DNA of 64,000 bases, from NCBI GenBank assembly GCA_016283175.1, contig JAEEMK010000038.1, positions 1-64,000 of the forward strand, written 5' to 3'. The notes below the pieces were generated by a model that saw only the letters and a list, made by a program, of their open reading frames with translations, did no database searches and had not been told where the DNA came from. This document shows, in pieces, positions 54,994-64,000 of the stretch. Both the position numbers and the translations under genes were made by a program. Positions within the stretch are counted from its first letter, which is position 1; every line of letters starts with the position of its first letter. Source of the DNA: Bacteroidales bacterium (GTDB taxonomy: Bacteria > Bacteroidota > Bacteroidia > Bacteroidales > P3).

Positions 54994-56426
54994 ACAATCC
55001 ATTAGAAACCTCTTTATTCGACAAAGCCGCACACTTCGCCATCGATGCCCACAGCGGTACTGAACGGCGCGGCAAGGGCTTCCCCTACATCCTTCACCCG
55101 ATGGAGGCAGCATCGATAGTGGCAACCATCACCGGCGACCCTGAAATGCTGGCAGCTGCAGTGCTGCACGACGTGGTCGAAGACACCGACGTTACCATTG
55201 AGCAGATACGCGATACCTTTGGCGACCGCGTAGCACAACTGGTGCAACACGAAACGGCACCCAAAGACAAAAGCCTCAGCTGGCAGCAAAAGAAGCAGAA
55301 ACAGCTTGAGCAGCTTATGGCTGCCGACCGCGACAGCAAGATTGTGGCCATAGGCGACAAACTGTCGAATATGCGCGGCGTGGCCAACGACTACAGCCTG
55401 ATTGGCGAGAAATTATGGAGCCGATTCCACGCGCCTGGTGGCAAGAAGGACATAGAATGGTACTATCGTGGATTGGCCGGGGCACTCTTTGAACTTTCCG
55501 AAACACTGCCTTACCAGGAGTTTCTGCGCCTGCTCGACAACACTTTCGGTCCAATGGACTATGAGACGGCTGTGCACGTCGACCTCAACGACTACGAAGA
55601 AAGCGGTGGCGGCTATTTCGCCACAAGCTACAACCATCGCGACGGCCAGACAATGGTGAAATTCTATAATGCCGACGTCGACAAGTCCATACCACAGACC
55701 GAGTTGCAGATGGCATACGCAGTGATGCGTATGGGACTCCCTACGCCAACACCAGGACGTTTCGTTACCGACGGCACACGCTTCGGCGCCGAATTCCGCC
55801 GCATCAATCCTAAAGAGTCCTTCTCGCGCTACGTAAGCAACCGTCCCGACAGTTACGAGCAGATAGCTCACCGCTTTGCACGTATGTGCCGCCAGCTGCA
55901 CAGCACACCTTGCAACACTGCAGTATTCTCCTCGGAAAAGGAAAACGCAATCCGCGAAGTGATGCAGAGCCAGCGCTTCAACGAGGCAGAGAAACAGAAA
56001 GTCATCGACTTCATCAGTCAGGTGCCAGACAGCCAGACCTGTCTGCACGGCGATATGCATATCGGCAACGTCATAACCACAGCACTCGGCGAGGACGACC
56101 CGTCCTTGGTTCACGACTTCTGGATTGACCTTGGCGACTTCCGTTGGGGCAACCCATTCTTCGACCTCGGAATGTTCTACTTTACCTGCTCAAACAACGA
56201 GACGGAAATCACGCAACACTTGTTCCATCTTGACCCATCGATGATGCGTCGCATCTGGAATGTGTTTATCCGCGACTATTACGGCATCAGCAGCGACGAC
56301 GAACAACGTGCCGCAGAGAAAGCTATAGAACCATTCGCAGCCCTCAAGATGATTCATTTCGACACCATCAAGCCTATGCCCGACGGCCTCATTGCCTTCG
56401 TACGCCACGCTTTGGGGCTGGATTAA
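54990..56426 (+). CDS. HD-domain (SpoT-hydrolase-like) fused to APH/ChoK-like phosphotransferase
   Basis: HD: ILHPMEAA, AAVLHDVVEDTDVT, KIVAIGDKLSNMR. APH-like: CLHGDMHIGNV, WIDLGDFRWGNPFFDLGMF. Confidence 0.88.
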   Translation: MNNPLETSLFDKAAHFAIDAHSGTERRGKGFPYILHPMEAASIVATITGDPEMLAAAVLHDVVEDTDVTIEQIRDTFGDRVAQLVQHETAPKDKSLSWQQKKQKQLEQLMAADRDSKIVAIGDKLSNMRGVANDYSLIGEKLWSRFHAPGGKKDIEWYYRGLAGALFELSETLPYQEFLRLLDNTFGPMDYETAVHVDLNDYEESGGGYFATSYNHRDGQTMVKFYNADVDKSIPQTELQMAYAVMRMGLPTPTPGRFVTDGTRFGAEFRRINPKESFSRYVSNRPDSYEQIAHRFARMCRQLHSTPCNTAVFSSEKENAIREVMQSQRFNEAEKQKVIDFISQVPDSQTCLHGDMHIGNVITTALGEDDPSLVHDFWIDLGDFRWGNPFFDLGMFYFTCSNNETEITQHLFHLDPSMMRRIWNVFIRDYYGISSDDEQRAAEKAIEPFAALKMIHFDTIKPMPDGLIAFVRHALGLD

Positions 56427-56645
56427 TGAGTTCTGGAAATAGAATTCTTTATTAAAAATCGGATCAATATCAGGTTCGAAAGTTGACTTTTATGCCAAAT
56501 ACCTACGTTTATGCATAATAGTATGTCAACCATTTTGTTCTTATGGTTGAAAAGCGACGTTTTTTTTGCATTGATGGACTATCGGCTATAACCTTTGCAA
56601 TAATATAAATTTATGAAAAATTTACAAAAAAAATCTCCGAAAAAT

Positions 56646-56676
56646 TTGGTGGATATAAAAATTACTCGTAATTTTG
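56646..56676 (+). promoter_or_regulatory. Bacteroidota promoter for 56704 gene
   Basis: TTG (56646-56648) - 20 nt - TAATTTTG (56669-56676). Confidence 0.75.
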
Positions 56677-56703
56677 CACTTTGGAATCCAAATCTTTAGA
56701 GCT

Positions 56704-58806
56704 ATGAAAAAATCTTTATTTCTTTTGTTTTGCCTGACGCTTCTTGTGTCGGGAAGGGCAGTTGCCGATGTGGGCGACACGCTTTCGTATTGCGGCAATA
56801 GCACTTTAGCTACACGTATTGGTGTGAACAACACTACAACCACTATCTATTGGGGCATTATGCTGCCAGCAAGCCAGCTGACTGGACACGACTCGGTGAT
56901 GAGTGTTTTGCTCTATGTCGCAGCGTCCGACACCGGCACCTACACCGTTTCGCTTTATCAGGGCGGCACTACGGCACCTCAGACGCAGATCCGCACCCAA
57001 ACGTTCAACATCAATTCATCTGTTGCCGGAGGCTGGGTCAATCTTGCGTTTACCAACCCCGCAGCCATTGTTTCCGGTCAAAACCTATGGGTTATCGCTT
57101 CGAACACTGATGTGCTGTACCCAGCTGCGGCTTGTGCATATACCGGTGATCCCAACAGCAATTTCCTTTCGACCAATGGCAGTTCGTGGATGCACGCGAC
57201 ATCCGATGTCGGCCTTCCGCAAAGCTATTCGTGGCTTATCAAATGTGTGACTCACACATCGGCCAATCCCGCTCCTACTATAATCGCCAGCGGCCCTGCT
57301 ATGGGTGCCGTGGGCGAGCAGCTTACCTTTACAGCTATTGCGAGCACGGGCGCCAACGTGACTTGGCAGCTCAACGGAGGCACCCCTTCGACGGCTACAG
57401 GCAATACGGCTACCGCCACGTGGAACACTCCCGGCACTTATAATATTATTGCTACTGCCACTAACGCCAATGGTGCATCGAGTGACACGGTGGTTCTTTC
57501 TGTTTTCGACTGCCCGGAAATCACTGCTTTCCCCTACACGATGGGATTTGAGAGCACCGACCCTGTTGCCTGCTGGACAGTGCTTGATGCCGACGGCGAC
57601 GGATACTCGTGGGATCCGTTGACCTTCTCAACGACCGAACAGGCACACACTGGCTCGGGATGCATCAGTTCGGCTTCGTATATCAATGGTCCCGGAGTGC
57701 TCGAGCCCGACAACTGGCTTATTTCACCGCAGATATATCTACCTCAGGGTAATGGATTTACACTTTCCTTCTTTGTCGGTGCCGTGGACCAGAACTATTA
57801 TGCCGAGCACTATGGCGTATATATTTCCACTACGGGAATGAATCCGTCGGATTTTACACTCCTGCAGCAATACGACGTTACCACTGTGGATTGGACGCAG
57901 AAAACAATCAACCTCGACAACTATGCCGGACAGCACGTTTATATTGCTTTCAGGCACTTTGACGTGAGCGATATGTACTGGATGAAGATTGACGATGTCA
58001 CTATTACAATGCAGCAACCGAGTACATATCCTGTATCGTTCGTCTGCGAAGGAAGTATTGTGGGCACTGTAAGTACATCTGCTTCGGACAACAACACCCT
58101 CTGCGGGCAGCAGCTTGCAATGGATTCTGAACACCCGACCAATATCTACATCACTTGCCAGAAGTTTGAATACCACCTTGAAGCCTTGTACGTTAACGAT
58201 GTAAACCGTATGAACGATGTGCAAATCAATACTGGCGACGTGGAGGATGTCTATGTCTTCGCTTTCCAACCTGTCGAGGCTTCGACTATTCGTGCGGTCT
58301 TTGTGGGACGTAATGTGACTGTCACTGTAAATGCCAACCCAGCACAAGGCGGCACTGTAGAGGGTAGCGGAACATACCACTATATGGATACTGTTGAAAT
58401 AAAGGCTATACCCAACCAAGGCTACGTTTTCACCGGATGGAACGACGGCAACAACAGCAATCCGCGCCAGGTGGTGGTTACGACAAACGTTACATACACC
58501 GCAAATTTCCAGCCGACTTCTGACATTAATACTACGGAAGAACAGACACTGGCTTTGGATATCTATCCTAACCCCGCCTCGGATGTGGTATGTGTCAACG
58601 TGCAAAACTCGAGCCTTATAGCTGGCAAATACGAAGTAGCAATTATAGACCTTAGCGGACGCATATGCCAAACGGCATCTGTCAATGGTGGCAACAGCAA
58701 TGTGGACATTATTCGTTTGGATGTTTCAGGTTTGCCAAAGGGATCCTATTTCATTCGTATCCAAAATAACGGTGTAAACCTTGTACGCAAGTTTGTCAAG
58801 AAATAG
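56704..58806 (+). CDS. secreted T9SS-sorted surface protein (choice-of-anchor-J/cleaved-adhesin-like and repeat domains)
   Basis: Signal MKKSLFLLFCLTLLVSGRAVA; FPYTMGFESTDPVACWTVLDADGDGYSW; C-terminal LDIYPNPASDVV...LPKGSYFIRIQNNGVNLVRKFVKK. Confidence 0.88.
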   Translation: MKKSLFLLFCLTLLVSGRAVADVGDTLSYCGNSTLATRIGVNNTTTTIYWGIMLPASQLTGHDSVMSVLLYVAASDTGTYTVSLYQGGTTAPQTQIRTQTFNINSSVAGGWVNLAFTNPAAIVSGQNLWVIASNTDVLYPAAACAYTGDPNSNFLSTNGSSWMHATSDVGLPQSYSWLIKCVTHTSANPAPTIIASGPAMGAVGEQLTFTAIASTGANVTWQLNGGTPSTATGNTATATWNTPGTYNIIATATNANGASSDTVVLSVFDCPEITAFPYTMGFESTDPVACWTVLDADGDGYSWDPLTFSTTEQAHTGSGCISSASYINGPGVLEPDNWLISPQIYLPQGNGFTLSFFVGAVDQNYYAEHYGVYISTTGMNPSDFTLLQQYDVTTVDWTQKTINLDNYAGQHVYIAFRHFDVSDMYWMKIDDVTITMQQPSTYPVSFVCEGSIVGTVSTSASDNNTLCGQQLAMDSEHPTNIYITCQKFEYHLEALYVNDVNRMNDVQINTGDVEDVYVFAFQPVEASTIRAVFVGRNVTVTVNANPAQGGTVEGSGTYHYMDTVEIKAIPNQGYVFTGWNDGNNSNPRQVVVTTNVTYTANFQPTSDINTTEEQTLALDIYPNPASDVVCVNVQNSSLIAGKYEVAIIDLSGRICQTASVNGGNSNVDIIRLDVSGLPKGSYFIRIQNNGVNLVRKFVKK

Positions 58807-58828
58807 CCATTCTCGAAACGCTAAAATC

Positions 58829-58866
58829 AAAGCGACTCATCGGTCTTAAGCCTTTGAGTCGCTTTT
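58829..58866. terminator. terminator between convergent genes
   Basis: AAAGCGACTCA...TGAGTCGCTTTTT. Confidence 0.8.
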
Positions 58867-58890
58867 TATATGGATAAAAATCGTAGTTTA

Positions 58891-60525
58891 TTAGCAGTTC
58901 TCAAGTTCGGCAAGGTGCTGGCTAACTTGTCCGATGCTTTCCTTGACGAAGTACTTGCAGGAGTTGAGTAAGCGTGCATCGCGCTGGCTGTCGAGCAGCA
59001 GCAGGTAGCCCATAATGATATTGCTGAGCACCTCGGTGAGGGCACGGGTGCTGTGTTCGAAACGTTCGCTAGTGGTGCCTTCGGCAGCGGCAAGCTCATA
59101 TAGCTTGCTGTAAAGACCGGTGGCTTTGCGCAGCACTTCCTGGCAGTGTTTCATTTCATCGTTCATCTCGCCTTCGCTGACCTTGGCGTCATAGCTCTCG
59201 ATCTGCTTGAGATAGGCGCCGCTGGCGATGCCTTTCATTGCCGCCACAACCTGCAACTGGCTAGTACCCTCATAAATGGAGAGGATGCGGGCATCGCGAT
59301 AGAGACGTTCGCAGGCGTATTCTTTCATAAAACCGCTGCCGCCGTGTACCTGAATGCAGTCGTAGGCGCAACGGTTTGCGAACTCACTGGCATTGAGTTT
59401 GACGAGCGGCGTAAGGATGTCGGCCACGCGCGAGGCGGGTTTGGACGATGCCGACAGGTCTACGTAGCGAGCTGTTTCGTACATCAGGCTACGTGCGCCG
59501 TCGGTGCGTGCGCGCATCTGATAGAGAAGGTCTTGTACAGCAACGAATTTATCGATGGTATGTCCAAACTGTTCGCGGCTGGCAGCGTAGGCCTCGGCCT
59601 CGCGGCAAGCGGCCTCGCAAAGACCTATGGACTGTGCTCCAACACCAAGGCGGGCACCGTTCATCAGCGACATCACGTATTTTATGAGACCAAGGCGGCG
59701 TTCGCCGACAATCTGGCAGGGTGCGTTGGTGAACTGCAGCTCGGCAGTAGGCGAACCTTTGATACCCATCTTATTCTCGATGCGGCGAACTATCATTCCG
59801 CCGTCGGCTTTGTCAAAGACAAAGTAGGAAAGACCTCGACCGTCGTTGGTGCCTTCTTCACTGCGTGCAAGGACGAGGTGAAGGTCGGCATCGCCGTTAG
59901 TGATAAAACGCTTGACACCATTGAGGCGCCAGCATTTGTTAGCCTCGTCGTAGGTTGCCTTGAGGCGCACCGACTGCAGGTCGCTGCCTGCATCGGGTTC
60001 AGTGAGATCCATTGAGCAGGTGGCACCTTCATAAATACGAGGCAGATATTTGTTCTTAAGTTCCTCGTTGGCAAACTGCTGAATGGTGTCGGCACAGTCC
60101 TGCAAGCCCCAGATAGTGGCGAAACCCACGTCGGCGCGGGCTATGATTTCGGCTGCCATAACTGCGGCCACACGCGGAAAATTGAGGCCGTTGTACTGGC
60201 GCTCGAGAGTCATTCCATAGAGGCCAGACTGGATAAGGGCGTCAAGGTTGCGGCGTGTGCCAGGGGCGTAGTTGACGTGGCCGTCGACGAGCGACGGGCC
60301 TACGTGGTCGACCTCTTCTGCATTGGGAGCGATGACTTCGCCGGCTATCTCGCCAAGGAGATTCATTACGGTGTCATAGTTCGACACGGCTTCTTCGGCA
60401 TTGGCAGGAGCTTCGGGGTGTTTGCCGGCCTCGGCATAGTCTTTTTCCTTGACGGCGACTACCTGCTCCATCTCAGGATGGTGGAGGTAGAATGAAAGAT
60501 TATCGTTATCGGTATAGAAATTCAT
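58891..60525 (-). CDS. acyl-CoA dehydrogenase (long form)
   Basis: GLNFPRVAAVMAAEIIARADVGFATIWGL, TEPDAGSDLQSVRLKA, REQFGHTIDKFVAVQDLL, QVHGGSGFMKEYACERLYRDARILSIYEGTSQLQ. Confidence 0.92.
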   Translation of the reverse strand: MNFYTDNDNLSFYLHHPEMEQVVAVKEKDYAEAGKHPEAPANAEEAVSNYDTVMNLLGEIAGEVIAPNAEEVDHVGPSLVDGHVNYAPGTRRNLDALIQSGLYGMTLERQYNGLNFPRVAAVMAAEIIARADVGFATIWGLQDCADTIQQFANEELKNKYLPRIYEGATCSMDLTEPDAGSDLQSVRLKATYDEANKCWRLNGVKRFITNGDADLHLVLARSEEGTNDGRGLSYFVFDKADGGMIVRRIENKMGIKGSPTAELQFTNAPCQIVGERRLGLIKYVMSLMNGARLGVGAQSIGLCEAACREAEAYAASREQFGHTIDKFVAVQDLLYQMRARTDGARSLMYETARYVDLSASSKPASRVADILTPLVKLNASEFANRCAYDCIQVHGGSGFMKEYACERLYRDARILSIYEGTSQLQVVAAMKGIASGAYLKQIESYDAKVSEGEMNDEMKHCQEVLRKATGLYSKLYELAAAEGTTSERFEHSTRALTEVLSNIIMGYLLLLDSQRDARLLNSCKYFVKESIGQVSQHLAELENC

Positions 60526-60527
60526 AA

Positions 60528-61550
60528 CTACTTCAGATTATTTTTGTAACAAGCCATAAATTGTGGTATGACGGTCATCACGTCACCAATGATGGTGTAG
60601 TCGGCGATGGCGTTGATGGGAGCCTCAGGATCGGTGTTGATGCTGATGATCTTGGCACTCTGTTCCATACCTGCGCGGTGCTGGACGGCGCCACTGATAC
60701 CACAGGCGATGTAGAGCTTGGGGCGCACGGTGACACCGGTCTGGCCAATCTGACGCTCGCCTTCGGCAAAGCCTGCGTCGACAGCTGCACGGGTGGCTCC
60801 AACACTACCGCCAATAAGGTGTGCAAATTGGTGGAGCAATTGGAAGTTTTCTTTGCTGCCCATACCGTAGCCGCCGGCAACGATGATTTGGGCTCCCTTG
60901 ATGTCGATCTTCTGCTCTTCGATTTCGCGGCTGAGGATTTCGACAGCTTTGTCGGCCTTGTCAAGCGACGGTCCAACAGCGACAGGGATAATGGTTCCCT
61001 TGTAGTTGGGGTCGAGGATTTCTTTCTTCATCACGCCCTCGCGCACAGTAGCCATCTGCGGACGTGTCTCGGGGCAGACGATGGTGGCAATGATGTTGCC
61101 GCCAAAAGCGGGACGCATCTGGAGCAGGATGTTGTCATAGGTCTTGCCGGCCTTGACATCCTGATGTGAACCTATTTCTAGTGATGTACAGTCAGCGGTA
61201 AGGCCACAGCGCAGGAACGATGCAATGCGCGGTGCCAAGTCACGGCCTACGCTCGAGGCTCCAAAGAGCACAATGTCGGGTTGCTGGTCTTGTATGAGTT
61301 TGGAAAGTACGTCGAAATGTGGCAAGGTGCGGTATGGTGACAGACGCTTGTCGTCGGCCAGGTATACGTCGTCAACACCATAAGGATAAAGCGACTCGGC
61401 AGCGGCCTTAACGTTGCTGCCCAGCACTGCCGCCTGAAGGCGGCATCCCAGCTTGGTGGCGAGCTGGCGTCCTTTGGTGCAGAGTTCCAGGCTGATGTCG
61501 GCAATGGTGTTCTTCTCCGACAACTCGCAATATACTAATACATTATTCAT
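60528..61550 (-). CDS. etfA: electron transfer flavoprotein alpha subunit
   Basis: VAGGYGMGSKENFQLL, GATRAAVDAGF, GQTGVTVRPKLYIACGISGAVQHRAGM, ISINTDPEAPI. Confidence 0.94.
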   Translation of the reverse strand: MNNVLVYCELSEKNTIADISLELCTKGRQLATKLGCRLQAAVLGSNVKAAAESLYPYGVDDVYLADDKRLSPYRTLPHFDVLSKLIQDQQPDIVLFGASSVGRDLAPRIASFLRCGLTADCTSLEIGSHQDVKAGKTYDNILLQMRPAFGGNIIATIVCPETRPQMATVREGVMKKEILDPNYKGTIIPVAVGPSLDKADKAVEILSREIEEQKIDIKGAQIIVAGGYGMGSKENFQLLHQFAHLIGGSVGATRAAVDAGFAEGERQIGQTGVTVRPKLYIACGISGAVQHRAGMEQSAKIISINTDPEAPINAIADYTIIGDVMTVIPQFMACYKNNLK

Positions 61551-61569
61551 TTGTTTTCGGCTTTCAAAA

Positions 61570-62370
61570 TTACAAAATATGTTCTTTTATGAGCGTTGCG
61601 GAGAGCTCGTTGAGTGCTTCATCGGTGGGCTGCAATACCACGGACTCCTTATGGGCAAGCACCACGTTCTCAATCTTTTTTACCTTTGTAGGCGAGCCTT
61701 TCAGACCGAGGCGCTCCATATCGGCATCGATGTTGTCGGCATTGATGAGACGAGTCTCGTCCTTGGCCTGGCGCAGCAGACGATGGGCGTTGGGAAAACG
61801 GCAGTCGTTTGCAGCCGAGGTGACGGTAACAAGCACCGGCAGGGTTGCCTTTACGCACTCGGTGCCACGCTCAAGGCGACGGCGGATGGTGATGGACGTT
61901 GCATTAACGTCGATAAGCTCCTCGGCATAAGTAATTTGCGGTATCTCCAGTTTCTCAGCGACCTGCGGACCAACCTGGGCGGTGTCACCGTCGATGGCCT
62001 GGCGGCCACCGAAGATAAGGTCCACCTTGCCCAGTTGCTTGATGGCCTGCGAAAGCGCATAGGAAGTAGCCAGAGTATCGGCACCGGCAAAGCGCATATC
62101 GCTCAACACGAAGCCGTCGTCGGCGCCGCGCGAACAGGCGTCTTTTATGATCTCGGCGGCACGCGGAGGACCCATAGTCACAACAGTTACAGTGGCATCC
62201 TGCATACGGTCTTTGACGCGCAGTGCCATTTCGAGGGCCTTAAGGTCTTCGGGATTGAAGACTGTAGGCAGCGCGGCGCGGTTCACAGTTCCGTCCGCAT
62301 TCATTGCATCGGCACCGACATTGTGAGTGTCAGGCACCTGTTTTGCCAAAACTACTATTTTGAATGACAT
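61570..62370 (-). CDS. etfB: electron transfer flavoprotein beta subunit
   Basis: IVVLAKQVPDT, NPEDLKALEMALRVKD, GRQAIDGDTAQVGPQVAEKL. Confidence 0.94.
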   Translation of the reverse strand: MSFKIVVLAKQVPDTHNVGADAMNADGTVNRAALPTVFNPEDLKALEMALRVKDRMQDATVTVVTMGPPRAAEIIKDACSRGADDGFVLSDMRFAGADTLATSYALSQAIKQLGKVDLIFGGRQAIDGDTAQVGPQVAEKLEIPQITYAEELIDVNATSITIRRRLERGTECVKATLPVLVTVTSAANDCRFPNAHRLLRQAKDETRLINADNIDADMERLGLKGSPTKVKKIENVVLAHKESVVLQPTDEALNELSATLIKEHIL

Positions 62371-62397
62371 AGTATCTTCTGTTATCGTGTTTTACAA

Positions 62398-62649
62398 TCA
62401 ATTACCCTTGACGTAGTTGATGATGTCGCCTACAGTCTTAATATTCTCGGCAGCTTCTTCGGGAATGCTGATGTCGAACTTCTGTTCGATGGACATAATC
62501 AGTTCCACGCTGTCGAGCGAGTCTGCACCAAGGTCGTTGATGAGGTTCTTCTCGGGGGTGATGTCAGCAGCGGCAACGCCCAGACGCTCCTCTATTATGG
62601 CACAGATTTCTTCGGTCAATTGTTCTGTTGTTAATTCTTTAACGTTCAT
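62398..62649 (-). CDS. acpP: acyl carrier protein
   Basis: [45 protein letters not shown]. Confidence 0.97.
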   Translation of the reverse strand: MNVKELTTEQLTEEICAIIEERLGVAAADITPEKNLINDLGADSLDSVELIMSIEQKFDISIPEEAAENIKTVGDIINYVKGN

Positions 62650-62688
62650 TTCTTATGCTTATTTTATTTCGTTACTATTCTATAGAAA

Positions 62689-63438
62689 TCAGTTAATTGC
62701 CAAGCCTCCGTCGCAGCTTATGACCTGTCCGGTGACATACGAAGCCAGGTCGCTGGCGAGGAAGAGCGATACGTGGGCGACATCTGTATCGAGACCGCCG
62801 CGACGCAGCGGAATCTTTGTCATCCAATCTTTGCGCACGTCTTCGGGAAGCTGCTGCGTCATAGGTGTCTCAATGAATCCGGGAGCCACAGCATTGCAAC
62901 GTATGTTACGCGAGCCCAGCTCCTTGGCAATCGAGCGAGTAAAACCAATGATACCGGCTTTCGAAGCCGAGTAATTGCACTGGCCGGCATTGCCGTTGAG
63001 ACCGACGATAGAACTGATATTGATAATCGAACCAGCACGCTGCTTCATCATCATCGGAGCGAAAGCCTTTGTATAGTTGAATACCGAGCGCAGATTGACA
63101 TCCATCACGAGGTTCCAGTCCTCAACACTCATACGCAAAATCAGCTGATCCTTGGTGATGCCGGCGTTGTTGACCAGAATGTCGAGACGACCATAATTGT
63201 CAGCTACCCATTTAGCCACATCGTTTGCCTGCTCGTTGTCGGCGGCATTCGATGCCAGAAAATCGGCACGCACACCTTTGGCACGAAGTTCGGCCAACAG
63301 CGAGTCGCTGTTCTCGTTGGCTTTGAGGTCAGTGAAAATAATGTTTGCACCTTCTTCGGCAAAAAGAAGAGCGTGGCTGCGTCCGATGCCGCGGGAAGCA
63401 CCGGTGATGAGAGCTGTTTTATTCTCTAAAAGTTTCAT
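62689..63438 (-). CDS. fabG: 3-oxoacyl-ACP reductase
   Basis: TALITGASRGIGRSHA, NNAGITKDQLILRM, YSASKAGIIGFTRSIAKELGSRNIRCNAVAPGFIETPMT. Confidence 0.95.
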   Translation of the reverse strand: MKLLENKTALITGASRGIGRSHALLFAEEGANIIFTDLKANENSDSLLAELRAKGVRADFLASNAADNEQANDVAKWVADNYGRLDILVNNAGITKDQLILRMSVEDWNLVMDVNLRSVFNYTKAFAPMMMKQRAGSIINISSIVGLNGNAGQCNYSASKAGIIGFTRSIAKELGSRNIRCNAVAPGFIETPMTQQLPEDVRKDWMTKIPLRRGGLDTDVAHVSLFLASDLASYVTGQVISCDGGLAIN

Positions 63439-63469
63439 ATTCTGTATTATTCTTTTTTTGTTTGTTGAA

Positions 63470-63886
63470 TTATTGTTTGTCGGCTAACATAAAAATCAGA
63501 CTGCCCTTGGCACAGAGTTTACCCTCCACCTTGGCCTCGGCATCAACAAAGAATGTCAGGCCACGTTTGGCAGTAATCTTGCCGGTGACGATGATATCGT
63601 CGCCTGGACGAACTTGATTTTTAAAGCGCACTTTGTCCATACCAGCATAGAAGGTAAGACGTCCAGGCAGTTCCTCGAGCATCAGCGTGCAGCAGCACTG
63701 GCCCATAATCTCGCAAAGTATTACACCAGGCACAACAGGATAGCCAGGGAAATGGCCTTGCAGAAAATATTCGTCACCACGCACGTGGTAGTGTCCCACA
63801 GCGGTATCGCCTTCCATACGAACATCGTCAACAAGCAGCATAGGCTCACGATGAGGCAGGTATTGTTTGATTTCTTCTCTGTTCAT
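63470..63886 (-). CDS. 3-hydroxyacyl-ACP dehydratase (FabZ-like)
   Basis: LPHREPMLLVDDV, LQGHFPGYPVVPGVILCEIMGQ. Confidence 0.92.
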   Translation of the reverse strand: MNREEIKQYLPHREPMLLVDDVRMEGDTAVGHYHVRGDEYFLQGHFPGYPVVPGVILCEIMGQCCCTLMLEELPGRLTFYAGMDKVRFKNQVRPGDDIIVTGKITAKRGLTFFVDAEAKVEGKLCAKGSLIFMLADKQ

Positions 63887-63930
63887 ATCATTAATGATTT
63901 ACCTATTAATAATTGGATTTATGGATGTTT

Positions 63931-64000
63931 TCAGATTTTACGCAGTGCCACACAGGCGTTCTGGCCTCCGAAACCGAACGAATTGCTGATAGTCAGGTCG
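63931..64000 (-). CDS. fabF: 3-oxoacyl-ACP synthase II, C-terminal fragment (truncated by window edge)
   Basis: Reverse-strand reading DLTISNSFGFGGQNACVALRKI* . Confidence 0.85.
   Translation of the reverse strand, partial: DLTISNSFGFGGQNACVALRKI

Noticed and set aside
61453-62367. 304-aa plus ORF opposite etfB
   Set aside because: Antisense shadow of etfB.
58891-63886. etfBA/acyl-CoA dehydrogenase plus FAS genes as a novel pathway
   Set aside because: Standard anaerobe arrangement of known families; flavin-bifurcation status cannot be decided by eye.
1-64000. tRNA or rRNA genes
   Set aside because: No cloverleaf or T-arm GTTCGAATC-type signature or rRNA segment recognised on reading; a tRNAscan-SE/Infernal run would be needed to exclude them formally.

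Overview
The window is a chromosomal segment that looks like a Bacteroidales/Bacteroidota genome. Support for this: TAnnTTTG-type -7 boxes, type IX secretion (T9SS) C-terminal sorting domains, and typical housekeeping blocks (rplM-rpsI-rpsB-tsf, rpoN, ribH, fmt, secG, rpmH, acpP-fabG-fabZ-like-fabF, etfBA plus an acyl-CoA dehydrogenase). Most of it is ordinary core genome. The parts most worth a second look are: (1) a dispersed, roughly 105-110 bp palindromic element present three times (9617-9726, 25326-25436, 48641-48746). It is built from TGTACA-containing units on an 11-bp period around an invariant TACGCTT-nnn-AAGCGTA core; the first copy is followed by an 86-bp tandem duplication. (2) A five-gene, tightly packed operon (51289-56426): Cache/HAMP-type SpoIIE phosphatase, HATPase switch kinase, STAS protein, RelA/SpoT-type synthetase, and an HD-hydrolase fused to an APH-like kinase. 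(3) A three-gene minus-strand cluster (41014-44661): Ser/Thr-kinase-AAA+ fusion, YbjN/T3SS-chaperone-like protein and TerB-like protein. (4) A solitary PD-(D/E)XK-like nuclease candidate (6870-7682). (5) Short in-frame or intergenic minisatellites of 7 and 9 bp, including two insertions in prmC beside its catalytic motifs. (6) Structured leaders upstream of rplM and rpsB. No tRNA, rRNA or CRISPR array was recognised. All family assignments are by eye from motifs; no database search was run.
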